Shown piece by piece: positions 56,555-64,000 of a stretch of DNA of 64,000 bases. A program made the position numbers and the translations under genes. The DNA lies in assembly GCA_965229715.1 (NCBI GenBank), contig CBDDJL010000002.1:2356001-2420000 (forward strand). Reading direction: 5' to 3'. Below the pieces are notes generated by a model. The model was given only the letters and a program-made list of their open reading frames with translations. It was not told the DNA's origin and did not search any database. Origin of the DNA: JAVJST01 sp965229715. Lineage in GTDB: Bacteria; Pseudomonadota; Alphaproteobacteria; Rhodospirillales; Casp-alpha2. Positions within the stretch are counted from its first letter, which is position 1; each line of letters starts with the position of its first letter.

Positions 56555-57484
56555 ATGGACGACGCGCAATCGATGGCGCCAACGTCGCATGCTTCATCAC
56601 GCTGGGGAATTGACAATGATTATGCGCCGTTGCGGGATGTGTTGCTTGGTAAACCCGAGCACTACCGATGGGTAGAAGCCGGGCCCATCATCGGGCGGAC
56701 CCTGGCAAACGCTCATAAGACCGGCGTGAAGTTCGATCTGCAGCTTGCCATGGCGCAGCACGCCGAAATGGTTCGCGTGTACGAAGATGCCGGGGTTAAC
56801 TGCCATTACCTGGACCCCGATGAGGTTCTCCATCGTAACTTTTTCGCCCGCGATTCGAGCGCCATGACGCCGTGGGGCGCAATCGTCTGCCACATGCAGT
56901 TGAAATGCCGGCGCGCCGACTATGTGAGCGTCATCAAATTCTATCAGGAAAACGATATTCCGATCTGGAAGTTCGTTACCGCGGGCCATTTCGAAGGCGG
57001 CGATCTGGTCATTCTCGAACCGGGATTGGCGTTGGTCGGTTACTGCGGCGAGCGATCCGAAAAAGAGGGCTCTGAACAGGTCACGGGCTGGTTCCGCGAA
57101 AAAGGCTGGGATGTCGAAACAGTCCCGATTTCACGAGAATTCGTTCATCTCGACGGCCTGCTGGTGCCACTCGACGAGAAACGCGTGGTGACGTGCCTGG
57201 ATGCACTTGAGCCATGGGTCGTCGACTGGCTCCGCAAGCGCGGTTTCTCGTTCGTCGACGTCAGCTACGGCGAGGCGAAGAATCTCGGCGTCAATCTCGT
57301 TGCCCTTGGCGACAAGAAGGTTCTGTCGATGAAGGGCGCTGACGATCTCAACGCCGAGATGCGCAATCTCGGTTACGAGGTGTTCGAGCCGGATATGAGC
57401 ATGTTCACGCTTGGCGGTGGCGGCGTGCATTGCCTGTCGCAGGCTCTGTGCCGCGATCCGGCAACCGGTTCACAGACGGCGTAG
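56555..57484 (+). CDS. Arginine deiminase/amidinotransferase-fold hydrolase
   Basis: This 309-residue enzyme of the guanidino-modifying superfamily has an acidic segment HFEGGDLVILEPG (Glu147, Asp150), the catalytic His198 in EFVHLDGLLVPLDE and the nucleophile Cys293 in LGGGGVHCLSQAL. An N-terminal FFARDSSAMTPWGAI also fits. The His-Asp-Gly context resembles deiminases and dimethylarginine hydrolases more than amidinotransferases. The likely reaction turns a guanidino group into a ureido group. The next gene, five bases later, hydrolyses N-carbamoyl compounds, a logical second step. Confidence 0.82.
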   Translation: MDDAQSMAPTSHASSRWGIDNDYAPLRDVLLGKPEHYRWVEAGPIIGRTLANAHKTGVKFDLQLAMAQHAEMVRVYEDAGVNCHYLDPDEVLHRNFFARDSSAMTPWGAIVCHMQLKCRRADYVSVIKFYQENDIPIWKFVTAGHFEGGDLVILEPGLALVGYCGERSEKEGSEQVTGWFREKGWDVETVPISREFVHLDGLLVPLDEKRVVTCLDALEPWVVDWLRKRGFSFVDVSYGEAKNLGVNLVALGDKKVLSMKGADDLNAEMRNLGYEVFEPDMSMFTLGGGGVHCLSQALCRDPATGSQTA

Positions 57485-57489
57485 GGCGC

Positions 57490-58743
57490 ATGAGCGAAAT
57501 CTCCGTCAACGGCGATCGTCTTTGGCAAAGCCTAATGGGAATGGCCAAAATCGGCGCGTTGCCGAACGGAGGATGATGCCGTCTCGCCCTGACATCTGAG
57601 GACATTGCAGGCCGCAATCTTTTCGTCGAGTGGTGCCGCGATGCCGGCTGTTCGATCGAACTCGACGACATGGGCAACATCTTTGCCCGCCGCCCCGGCC
57701 AGAATTCATCGCTTGCGCCCATTGCAACCGGAAGCCACCTGGACACGCAACCTCATGGCGGGAAGTTCGACGGTGTTTTCGGTGTCCTCGCCGGTCTGGA
57801 AGTGGTGCGCACACTGAACGACCGCGATATCCGGACCGAAGCGCCCATCGAAATCGTCGTGTGGACCAATGAAGAAGGCTCGCGCTTTGCGCCCGCCATG
57901 GTCTCGTCCGGTGTGTATGCCGGCCTTTTCGAACGCGATTACGCATATGCGCGGCAAGATTCCGATGGCGTCGCCTTGGGAGAGGCGCTGCGGGAAAGCA
58001 GTTATCTCGGCGAAAGCCCTTGCGGCGAGCATGAGCTGGGGGCGTTATTCGAAGCGCACATCGAGCAGGGCCCCGTCCTTGAGTCCGAAGACCTGCCGAT
58101 CGGCGTTGTGGTCGGCGGGCAAGGGCAATGCTGGTACGACGTATCCGTGCAAGGTGTCGATGCCCATTCGGGCTCGACGCCGATGCCGGGCCGTCGCGAC
58201 GCGCTCGTTGCAGCGGCCGTCATGGCGCAGGCCGTTGAAGAGATCGCCCTCGCCCATCCACCCTTCGCTGTCGGGACCGTCGGCTCGCTCACGGTCACGC
58301 CGAACTCGCGAAATACGATCCCCGGACGGATCGAGTTCACGGTTGACCTGCGGAATCCGGATGATGATGTTCTTCGCGCCATGGGTGAGCGAATGCGCGA
58401 GGTTTTCGCCCGTGTGGCGGAGAGCCGCGAGGTCGCCGTCACGGTCAACGAGATCTGGCACAACCCGCCCGTCGCCTTCGACCCGGCCTGCATTCAAGCC
58501 GTTCGCGACGCTGCCGAAAAACTTGAAACCGGCTACCGCGAGATGGTTTCCGGCGCCGGGCACGATGCCTGCATGGTCGCGCGCAAGGTGCCGACGTCGA
58601 TGATCTTCGTGCCGTGCGCCGGCGGCATCAGTCACAACGAAGCCGAAAGCGCCGAACCCGCGCATCTCGAAATCGGCTGCAACGTTCTATTGCACGCCAT
58701 GCTGGACAAAGCCGGCACGGCATCACTGGCGAAATCCGCCTGA
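57490..58743 (+). pseudogene. N-carbamoyl amino acid hydrolase (M20 family) interrupted by an in-frame TGA
   Basis: Read through one stop, this frame gives a full-length 417-residue hydrolase of the beta-ureidopropionase/N-carbamoylase type. It begins MSEISVNGDRLWQSLMGMAK. TGA occurs at codon 29 (57574-57576), between PNGG and CRLALTSED, and the same frame continues without shift. Metal-binding parts are intact: His83 in GSHLDTQPHGG, Asp94, the Glu pair in WTNEEGSRFAP and the C-terminal GGISHNEAES. Reinitiation at the ATG at 57670 would give a 357-residue protein lacking the first 60 residues. A recent nonsense mutation is likeliest; readthrough, selenocysteine and sequencing error are alternatives. 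Confidence 0.8.
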
Positions 58744-58780
58744 AACGTTTTAACACAGACCAGGAACGGGAGAGCAAATC

Positions 58781-60370
58781 ATGACCGACATAAATCACCT
58801 GAAACGGAATCTGAGAACGGGCAAGACAACCCGCCGCGATTTCGTGCAGCGCGCGGCAGCGCTTGGCGTCGGCACGGCCGTTGCAGCGGCCGCACTTACT
58901 GAAGCCGAGGCCGCAATCCCCAAGAAGGGCGGCACACTGAGGATTGCCAAGGGCCACGGCTCGACGACCGATTCACTCGACCCGGGCCTCGTCGAAAACG
59001 GTTACACAATCGGACTGTCCTTCGGTTTCCAGGGATATCTGACGCAGGTCGCCGCCGACGGCTCGCTTGAACCTTCCGTTGCCGAGAGCTGGGAGGCCTC
59101 CGCCGACGCCTCGACCTGGACCTTCAAGCTCCGCAAGGACGTGGAGTTCCAGAATGGCCGCAGCGTCACCGCCGAAGACGTGGTGGCGTCGATCAACCAT
59201 CACCGGGGGGAGGATTCGACCTCGGCGGCGGCGCCTCTCGTGAAAGCGATCTCGAATCTCCGTGCCGACGACGACCGCACCGTCGTGTTCGAGCTCGATG
59301 CCGGCAACGCCGATTTTCCCTTTATCCTGAGCGACTATCACTTGCCGGTGATGCAGGCGAACGACGGCAAGATGGATTGGGCGTCCCTCGTGGGTTGTGG
59401 CGCCTATCGCATCGACCATCATGACGCCGGGGTGTCCTCGGAACTCAGTCGCCATGCCAATCACTGGACGGATGATGTCGGCCACGCCGATCAGGTGCAA
59501 TTGCTGTCGATCGTTGATCTCAATGCCCGGACGGCCGCGCTTGTTTCGGGCGACGTGGACGCCATCGATCGCATCGACCTGAAGACGGCAGGTCTGCTGG
59601 GCCGCAAGCCGGGCGTTACGTTGCAGACTGTGACCGGCACGCTGCACTACTCATTCCCCATGCTGTCCGACCGCGAACCGTTCAACGACAACAACCTTCG
59701 TCTTGCGGTCAAGTACGCCTTCGATCGCCAGGAAATGGTCGACAAGATCCTGTTCGGTTACGGCGAGCCGGGTAACGATCATCCGATCGGATCGAACCAG
59801 CGGTTCTTCAACAAGGAGCTCGAACAGCGACAGTACGACCCGGACAAGGCCAAGTACTATCTCAAGCAGTCGGGTCACGACCGTTTTGCCATTCAGCTGC
59901 ACGCATCGGAAGCCGCCTTTGGTGGTGCGGTGGATGCGGCGGTTCTGTTCCAGAACTCGGCAAAGGGCGCAGGACTGGATGTCGAGGTCGTACGCGAACC
60001 GAGCGACGGCTATTGGGCCGACCACTGGATCAAAACGCCGTTCATCGCCAGCTACTGGAGTGGCCGCGTGGTCGAGGACCAGATGTTCTCGACCGCCTAC
60101 CAAAGCGGCGTGCCGTGGAACGAAAACCAATGGTCAAACGAAAGGTTCGACAAGCTGCTGATCGACGCCCGCGCCGAACTCGACGAGGCGAAACGCCGCG
60201 ATATGTACTACGAGATGCAGGCGATCCTTTACAATGAAGGCGGACCGGCGATCCCGATGTTCGCATCCTACGTATTCGGCACGACGGACCGTATCGGCCT
60301 TCCCGCCACGCTTGGCGCCAACTGGGATATGGATGGCGAGCGCTGGATGGAACGTTGGTGGGTTGCCTGA
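58781..60370 (+). CDS. ABC transporter substrate-binding protein, family 5, Tat-exported
   Basis: This 529-residue periplasmic protein has a twin-arginine signal (TTRRDFVQRAAALGVGTAVA). The mature protein shows peptide/nickel/opine-binding family features: GGTLRIAKGHGSTTDSLDPG, EPSVAESWEASADASTWTFK with the characteristic LRKDVEFQNGRSVTAEDVV, and VKYAFDRQEMVDKILFG. It starts 37 bases after the carbamoylase gene. No permease or ATPase genes follow; the next gene is unrelated and on the opposite strand. It must use a transporter encoded elsewhere. The cluster suggests a guanidino or ureido ligand. Confidence 0.87.
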   Translation: MTDINHLKRNLRTGKTTRRDFVQRAAALGVGTAVAAAALTEAEAAIPKKGGTLRIAKGHGSTTDSLDPGLVENGYTIGLSFGFQGYLTQVAADGSLEPSVAESWEASADASTWTFKLRKDVEFQNGRSVTAEDVVASINHHRGEDSTSAAAPLVKAISNLRADDDRTVVFELDAGNADFPFILSDYHLPVMQANDGKMDWASLVGCGAYRIDHHDAGVSSELSRHANHWTDDVGHADQVQLLSIVDLNARTAALVSGDVDAIDRIDLKTAGLLGRKPGVTLQTVTGTLHYSFPMLSDREPFNDNNLRLAVKYAFDRQEMVDKILFGYGEPGNDHPIGSNQRFFNKELEQRQYDPDKAKYYLKQSGHDRFAIQLHASEAAFGGAVDAAVLFQNSAKGAGLDVEVVREPSDGYWADHWIKTPFIASYWSGRVVEDQMFSTAYQSGVPWNENQWSNERFDKLLIDARAELDEAKRRDMYYEMQAILYNEGGPAIPMFASYVFGTTDRIGLPATLGANWDMDGERWMERWWVA

Positions 60371-60416
60371 TCCGGACGCGAACAATCAGCCTTCCCCATA
60401 AGCGTCAACCTTGGAG

Positions 60417-60445
60417 CCGGGAGTCTTCGGACTTCCGGCCATTTT
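60417..60445 (+). terminator. UUCG-loop hairpin after the binding-protein gene
   Basis: A nine-base-pair stem (CCGGGAGTC with GACTTCCGG, one G-T pair) closes a TTCG tetraloop, a very stable RNA fold. It lies about 47 bases after the stop codon and is followed by CCATTTTCC, a weak T stretch. A terminator or 3'-end stabiliser is likely. Confidence 0.55.
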
Positions 60446-60529
60446 CCAGGCCCCTGATCCTTGGGTCAGGTTTTACGGATCGAAAGAGCGATTCCGTCGA
60501 ACCGCGAACGGCGCCAGAAAGTGATCTTT

Positions 60530-63500
60530 CTACTCGTCCCGCCCAAGGGCGCGGTTCAACAGCATGAACAGCTTGCCCATGTCCGACGACAGCAGCGTGG
60601 TGTTCAACACGTTGTCCTGGTCGCGCTTCTTGGCTTCCTCGATCAGCGAATGGAACTGCTTCAGGTACCGCGTCACATACTCGCGGAAGTCCGGATCTTC
60701 CTGATAGTGGTCGCGGATCGTCGCCAGCTTGCCCTTTTCGCGGAAGCCCAGCATCTTGCGCACGAAGACGCCGCGCTCGCCCTTGTTGTAGCGTCGCCAG
60801 TCCTCGTCGGTGACCTCGGCTTCCATCATCCGGTTCATGTCGACAGCGAGCGATTGCAGCCGCTCCATGACGAAGGCGGCATGGCGCAGGAAGTCGTCGG
60901 CGGCAGCAACCTTCGTGCGTTCGCGGAGTTCCGCCAGCAGATGGCTCGCCTCGTCCGACGCCGTGCGGATCTCCCGCGTGCGCTTGCCGAGGGTTTCGGC
61001 GACCACGCCCGCCTGCTCGGCAATCTCCTCGGTCAGTTCGCCGAGTCCGCGGGCATGGGTCATAACGCTCTGATCCCAGGCATGTAGACGGCGGACGGCG
61101 TCGTCGGTCACGCTGCCGACCTCGTGGCCGCGCCGGCCGATGGTCTCGCCGAGCGACGCCAACCCCTTCTCGGCCTCGCCGGCGGCCTCGGTGACGTCCT
61201 TCATCTGACGGCGAAGGGTTTCGTTCGCAGTGCCCATCTTGTTGAGCACCTGATCGGCCAGCATGTCCGAGCCCTCGGCGTGTTCGCGCAGCAACCCGGC
61301 GGCGTTGGTCAGACGCCGCGCATTTTCGTCCATGACAGCGCTCGCCTGATTGGCTCGCCCTTCCAGGGACTCGCCGAGCGACTCCAGCTTGCCGAGCGAA
61401 CTGGTCGTCAACGCGTCGAGCTGTTCGGCCCGCGAATGGATGGTTTCCGAAGCGGTGTCGATGCTTTCCGTCGACCGATCCGATGCCTCGTCGAGAGCCT
61501 GAATGCGCTGGCGCAGGATATCGCCGATAGACCGCAGGCTGTCCGACGTCGACTGGGTCATGGCCTGGAGTTCCTCGGTCTGTTCGCGGAGCCCGCCGCG
61601 GACGTCGTCAAGCTCGCCCTTGGTGCGCCCCGATATGCCGGTCAACTCGTCGGCCTGGCTGCGCAGGCCGGCATTGACGCCGGCGAGCAGCTTGGTTGCC
61701 TTGTCGACGGCGGCATCCATCTCCGCGCCGCGGGTCCGTAGCGTTTCGGCAACATGATCGATCCGCCCCGCCGCCGCGTCGCTGGCATCGCTGATCCCGC
61801 CCGATTGCCGGTGAAGCCGGTTCGCGAACTCGTTGATGTGTTCGACCGCCCGTTGATACGTTTCGTCGAGTTCACCACTGCGCGAACGCAAGGTTTCGCC
61901 GACCCCGTTCAGCCGTGACTCTGCGTGATCCAGTCGGCCGTCCATGTCCGACGTATGCTGGCGCACGGAATCGGCAATTGCCTGAAGTTTTCTCAGGGCC
62001 TCGTCCGAATGCGCGGCCGTCCGATCCATCTCGCTCCGCGCGGTTTCGCCGGTGGTCGAGATTTCGTTTGTCGTCGCTTCCGCGATCGCGCTGACTTCGC
62101 GGCGCAGATTTTCAGCCGTATCGCTGACCTTGCCGACAGCGACATCGGCCGTCTCGGTAACCGAACGGCTGGCGGTGTCGGCGACGCCGGAGATTTCCGA
62201 GCGTGCATGATCCGCTGTCCTGGCAATGCTATTGCTGACGGCATCCGCCGCACCGGCAACCTCGACCGAGCGATGCTTGAGAAGTTCGCCGACATCCTCG
62301 ATACGCTCGGACGCAGCCAATCCGACTTCCGATAGCTCCGACGCGCGACGTGCCAGATTGCTGCTCGACTTGCCGATGCGTGCATCCGTTGTCGCAAGCC
62401 GGTCCTCCAACTCGCCGGCGCGCTGCGCCATGACCTGGGATGCGGTATCGACCCGGTTGACGGTTTCATCGGCAACTTCGCCCAACCCGGCGCTTTGGCG
62501 CAGCATCGCATCGTTGACGAGCGAAATCAGGCGTGCCGCTCTGTCGGTCTGCACCGTCATCTCGCGAGTCGATTCACGCAGCGAGTCGTCGACACGGCCG
62601 ACGTCGTCGATCGCTCGTTCCGAGGCGGTCTCGATATTCTTTGTGCGCTGATCGAGCGCATCGGCCAGGGCGTGAACGCGCCCTGAAGCCTGATCCGAGG
62701 AGTTCAGCAATTGGTTCAGCGCCGATGCCAGGCGGGTCTGCATGGTGTCCATGCTGAGGTCCGCGCGGGTTGCGGCATTTTCGAGATCGGTAACGCCGCG
62801 ACCGATGGTCTCGGCGCCGTCGCGCGCCTTCGCACTCAACCGCTCGGTCAGGTTCTCCAGCGTCAGCCCCTCATGTTCGAGCTGTGAATGAACGCCGCCG
62901 AGCGCGTCGGCGCTGTCCTTCGATGCCTGCTCGACGCGGCCGGCGCCGGCCTCGACCGCATGGCCGAGTTCATCAAGGCGCGTCGTCGCCCGCTGCGCCA
63001 GTTGTTCGACATCGCTCAATTGCCCGCGGAACGTCGATATCGACGTATCCGCACGGTCGGTCGTCGATTCCACCGCATCGGCTGAAAGCTTCAACTGGTT
63101 GATGACCTTCTGCACATTACTCGTGCCCTTTTCCGTCTCGTTCTCAAGCTGCTCGGTCTGGTGATGGAAATCCTGGTTGACGGCCGTCATGCGCTGTGCG
63201 GCGCGCTCGGTGGCGCCTTCCAGATCGTTCGAACGTTGCCGAAGGGTCTCGCCGACATCGGTCAGGCGCTGTTCGGTCAGATTGGCAATCCGGTCGATGT
63301 TCTGGGATTGACCGGACAGCGTATCGGCCGAGCGGCGAATACGGCCCTCGGCGACGCCCGATGTCTCGTCGAGCTGTTCGGAACGCTTCTGCAGAGCCTC
63401 CCCGACCCGCGCCATTTCACCGATGACGCGATCACTGACCGACGCCAGGCTTTCAGCACTGGTTTCCAGCGCCGTGGTCACGGATGTGACGCCGTCCTCG

Positions 63501-64000
63501 GCATTGGACGTGATGGTGTTGACCTCGTCGATCCGTTCGCGGAATTGTTCGCCGACCTCGCGAACCCGTTCGTTGGCGATCTGCGACGCGCTCTGCAGGT
63601 TGCGGGTGGTCCGTTCGAGATCGCCCGCGGTCTCGCGAACGGTCTGGCTGACCGTATCAGACGTGGTGCGCAGCGATGACGTTTGCCGGTCGAGCGAGCG
63701 CTCGATTTCCTCGGCGCGCATTTCCAGATGCTCCGCCGCATCCGACAGCACCGAACGCTGCTGTTCGAGCATGTCGCGCAATGTCTCGGCCTGACGTGCG
63801 GTCTGCTCGGAGCGCGCCGACATGTCTCGGGACTGACGGTCGAGGGCCTCGGATGCGGTATCCAGTTCCTGACTGGCGTTGCGTGTTGCCGTGGCGACCT
63901 TGTTGGCGCGCTCGTCGAGAAGTGCGCCCGACTGCTCGGCCTGGCGCAAACTTTCCTGAACGACGGTGGCGAAACGCTCGCCCCGTTCCTCGAAGACCTG
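60530..64000 (-). CDS. Giant coiled-coil protein with 25-residue repeats, C-terminal part (runs off the window)
   Basis: At least 1156 residues are visible; the frame is still open at 64000, so the N-terminus is missing. Nearly the whole visible part is a helical repeat with a strict 25-residue period: LRxRxxEL at unit positions 1-8 and R(I/L)xxVGET at 18-25. A stretch at 62042-62206 switches to five 11-residue units (ARSEISGVADT type). The last 125 residues (60533-60907) form a different, probably globular domain with VTDEDWRRYNKGERGVFVRK and HYQEDPDFREYVTRYLKQFH. Large apolipoprotein-like polar-growth proteins of Rhizobiales (GPR/RgsE) are a possible comparison. No function is assigned. Confidence 0.8.
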   Translation of the reverse strand, partial: QVFEERGERFATVVQESLRQAEQSGALLDERANKVATATRNASQELDTASEALDRQSRDMSARSEQTARQAETLRDMLEQQRSVLSDAAEHLEMRAEEIERSLDRQTSSLRTTSDTVSQTVRETAGDLERTTRNLQSASQIANERVREVGEQFRERIDEVNTITSNAEDGVTSVTTALETSAESLASVSDRVIGEMARVGEALQKRSEQLDETSGVAEGRIRRSADTLSGQSQNIDRIANLTEQRLTDVGETLRQRSNDLEGATERAAQRMTAVNQDFHHQTEQLENETEKGTSNVQKVINQLKLSADAVESTTDRADTSISTFRGQLSDVEQLAQRATTRLDELGHAVEAGAGRVEQASKDSADALGGVHSQLEHEGLTLENLTERLSAKARDGAETIGRGVTDLENAATRADLSMDTMQTRLASALNQLLNSSDQASGRVHALADALDQRTKNIETASERAIDDVGRVDDSLRESTREMTVQTDRAARLISLVNDAMLRQSAGLGEVADETVNRVDTASQVMAQRAGELEDRLATTDARIGKSSSNLARRASELSEVGLAASERIEDVGELLKHRSVEVAGAADAVSNSIARTADHARSEISGVADTASRSVTETADVAVGKVSDTAENLRREVSAIAEATTNEISTTGETARSEMDRTAAHSDEALRKLQAIADSVRQHTSDMDGRLDHAESRLNGVGETLRSRSGELDETYQRAVEHINEFANRLHRQSGGISDASDAAAGRIDHVAETLRTRGAEMDAAVDKATKLLAGVNAGLRSQADELTGISGRTKGELDDVRGGLREQTEELQAMTQSTSDSLRSIGDILRQRIQALDEASDRSTESIDTASETIHSRAEQLDALTTSSLGKLESLGESLEGRANQASAVMDENARRLTNAAGLLREHAEGSDMLADQVLNKMGTANETLRRQMKDVTEAAGEAEKGLASLGETIGRRGHEVGSVTDDAVRRLHAWDQSVMTHARGLGELTEEIAEQAGVVAETLGKRTREIRTASDEASHLLAELRERTKVAAADDFLRHAAFVMERLQSLAVDMNRMMEAEVTDEDWRRYNKGERGVFVRKMLGFREKGKLATIRDHYQEDPDFREYVTRYLKQFHSLIEEAKKRDQDNVLNTTLLSSDMGKLFMLLNRALGRDE
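60908..64000 (-). repeat. About 40 copies of a 25-residue (75-bp) coiled-coil unit
   Basis: Aligning by eye on the LRxR motif, successive units are exactly 25 residues apart over long runs. Examples are LRSQADELTG..., LREQTEELQA..., LRQRIQALDE..., IHSRAEQLDA... and LRREHA-type variants. Sequence identity between units is modest, so the repeat is old and kept by structure. One block at 62042-62206 has an 11-residue period instead. Confidence 0.82.

Noticed and set aside
57574..57620. Selenocysteine insertion at the UGA of the carbamoylase gene
   Set aside because: No convincing stem-loop with the expected apical loop follows the UGA, and the position is not a catalytic or redox site in the family. 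Kept only as a remote alternative.
60908..64000. The 75-bp periodicity considered as a DNA satellite or recent tandem duplication
   Set aside because: The nucleotide identity between units is low; only the protein pattern is periodic, so it is an old structural repeat.

Overview
The window comes from a high-GC alphaproteobacterium. The evidence is the tRNA-tuf-secE-nusG-rplKAJL-rpoBC order, two DUF genes (DUF2849, DUF934) flanking a sulfite reductase, serine-cycle malate-CoA ligase genes, and family-level sequence similarity throughout. A DddP-type DMSP lyase, a SoeABC-type sulfite dehydrogenase and a very large RTX protein point to a marine, Rhodospirillales-like organism. I cannot name the genus from sequence alone. 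There is no rRNA, CRISPR array or prophage, and only one short mobile element.

Layout. 1-9870 (minus strand) is the transcription/translation super-operon: tRNA-Tyr, tRNA-Gly, tuf, tRNA-Trp, secE, nusG, rplK, rplA, rplJ, rplL, rpoB and the start of rpoC, with structured intergenic leaders. 10054-13580 holds rlmB, an ATPase-less ABC-exporter membrane domain, a DUF4126 protein, a small CxxC protein, tRNA-Thr and a TerB-like protein. 13713-16077 has a 2-hydroxyacid dehydrogenase followed by dddP. 16084-21271 (minus) has ppx, ppk and an unknown protein. 21378-28605 is a PotABCD-like ABC transporter divergent from an amidinotransferase and an M20 deacylase. 28661-33029 holds a DksA-like protein, an SDR, a TusA-like protein, an EamA transporter, prfC and an Arg-rich micro-protein. 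33109-37968 is a 1619-residue FecR/RTX protein. 38142-43038 is soeABC, with a 269-bp miniature inverted-repeat element inserted exactly between soeB and soeC. 43191-46894 has ctpA, a DHH phosphoesterase and ctaA. 47157-50479 is a serine-cycle module (serine-glyoxylate aminotransferase, mtkA, mtkB). 50689-54974 is a sulfite-assimilation and siroheme operon. 55081-60370 has a small exported protein and a LysR-controlled cluster of a deiminase-fold enzyme, an N-carbamoyl amidohydrolase carrying an in-frame stop, and a peptide-type binding protein. 60530-64000 is the C-terminal part of a giant coiled-coil protein built from a 25-residue repeat.

How the genes fit together. Three sulfur systems lie close to each other: DMSP cleavage (dddP), sulfite oxidation to the quinone pool (soeABC), and sulfite reduction with its own siroheme supply (cysI, DUF934, cobA, CbiX-like chelatase). 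Two separate clusters each combine an ABC binding protein, a guanidino-modifying (amidinotransferase-fold) enzyme and an M20-family amidohydrolase, which suggests use of guanidino or ureido nitrogen compounds. The most novel-looking items are the 25-residue-repeat coiled coil, the scarless element insertion in soeBC, the in-frame UGA in the carbamoylase, and the deiminase-carbamoylase pathway hypothesis. All functional statements come from reading motifs. No database search was run.
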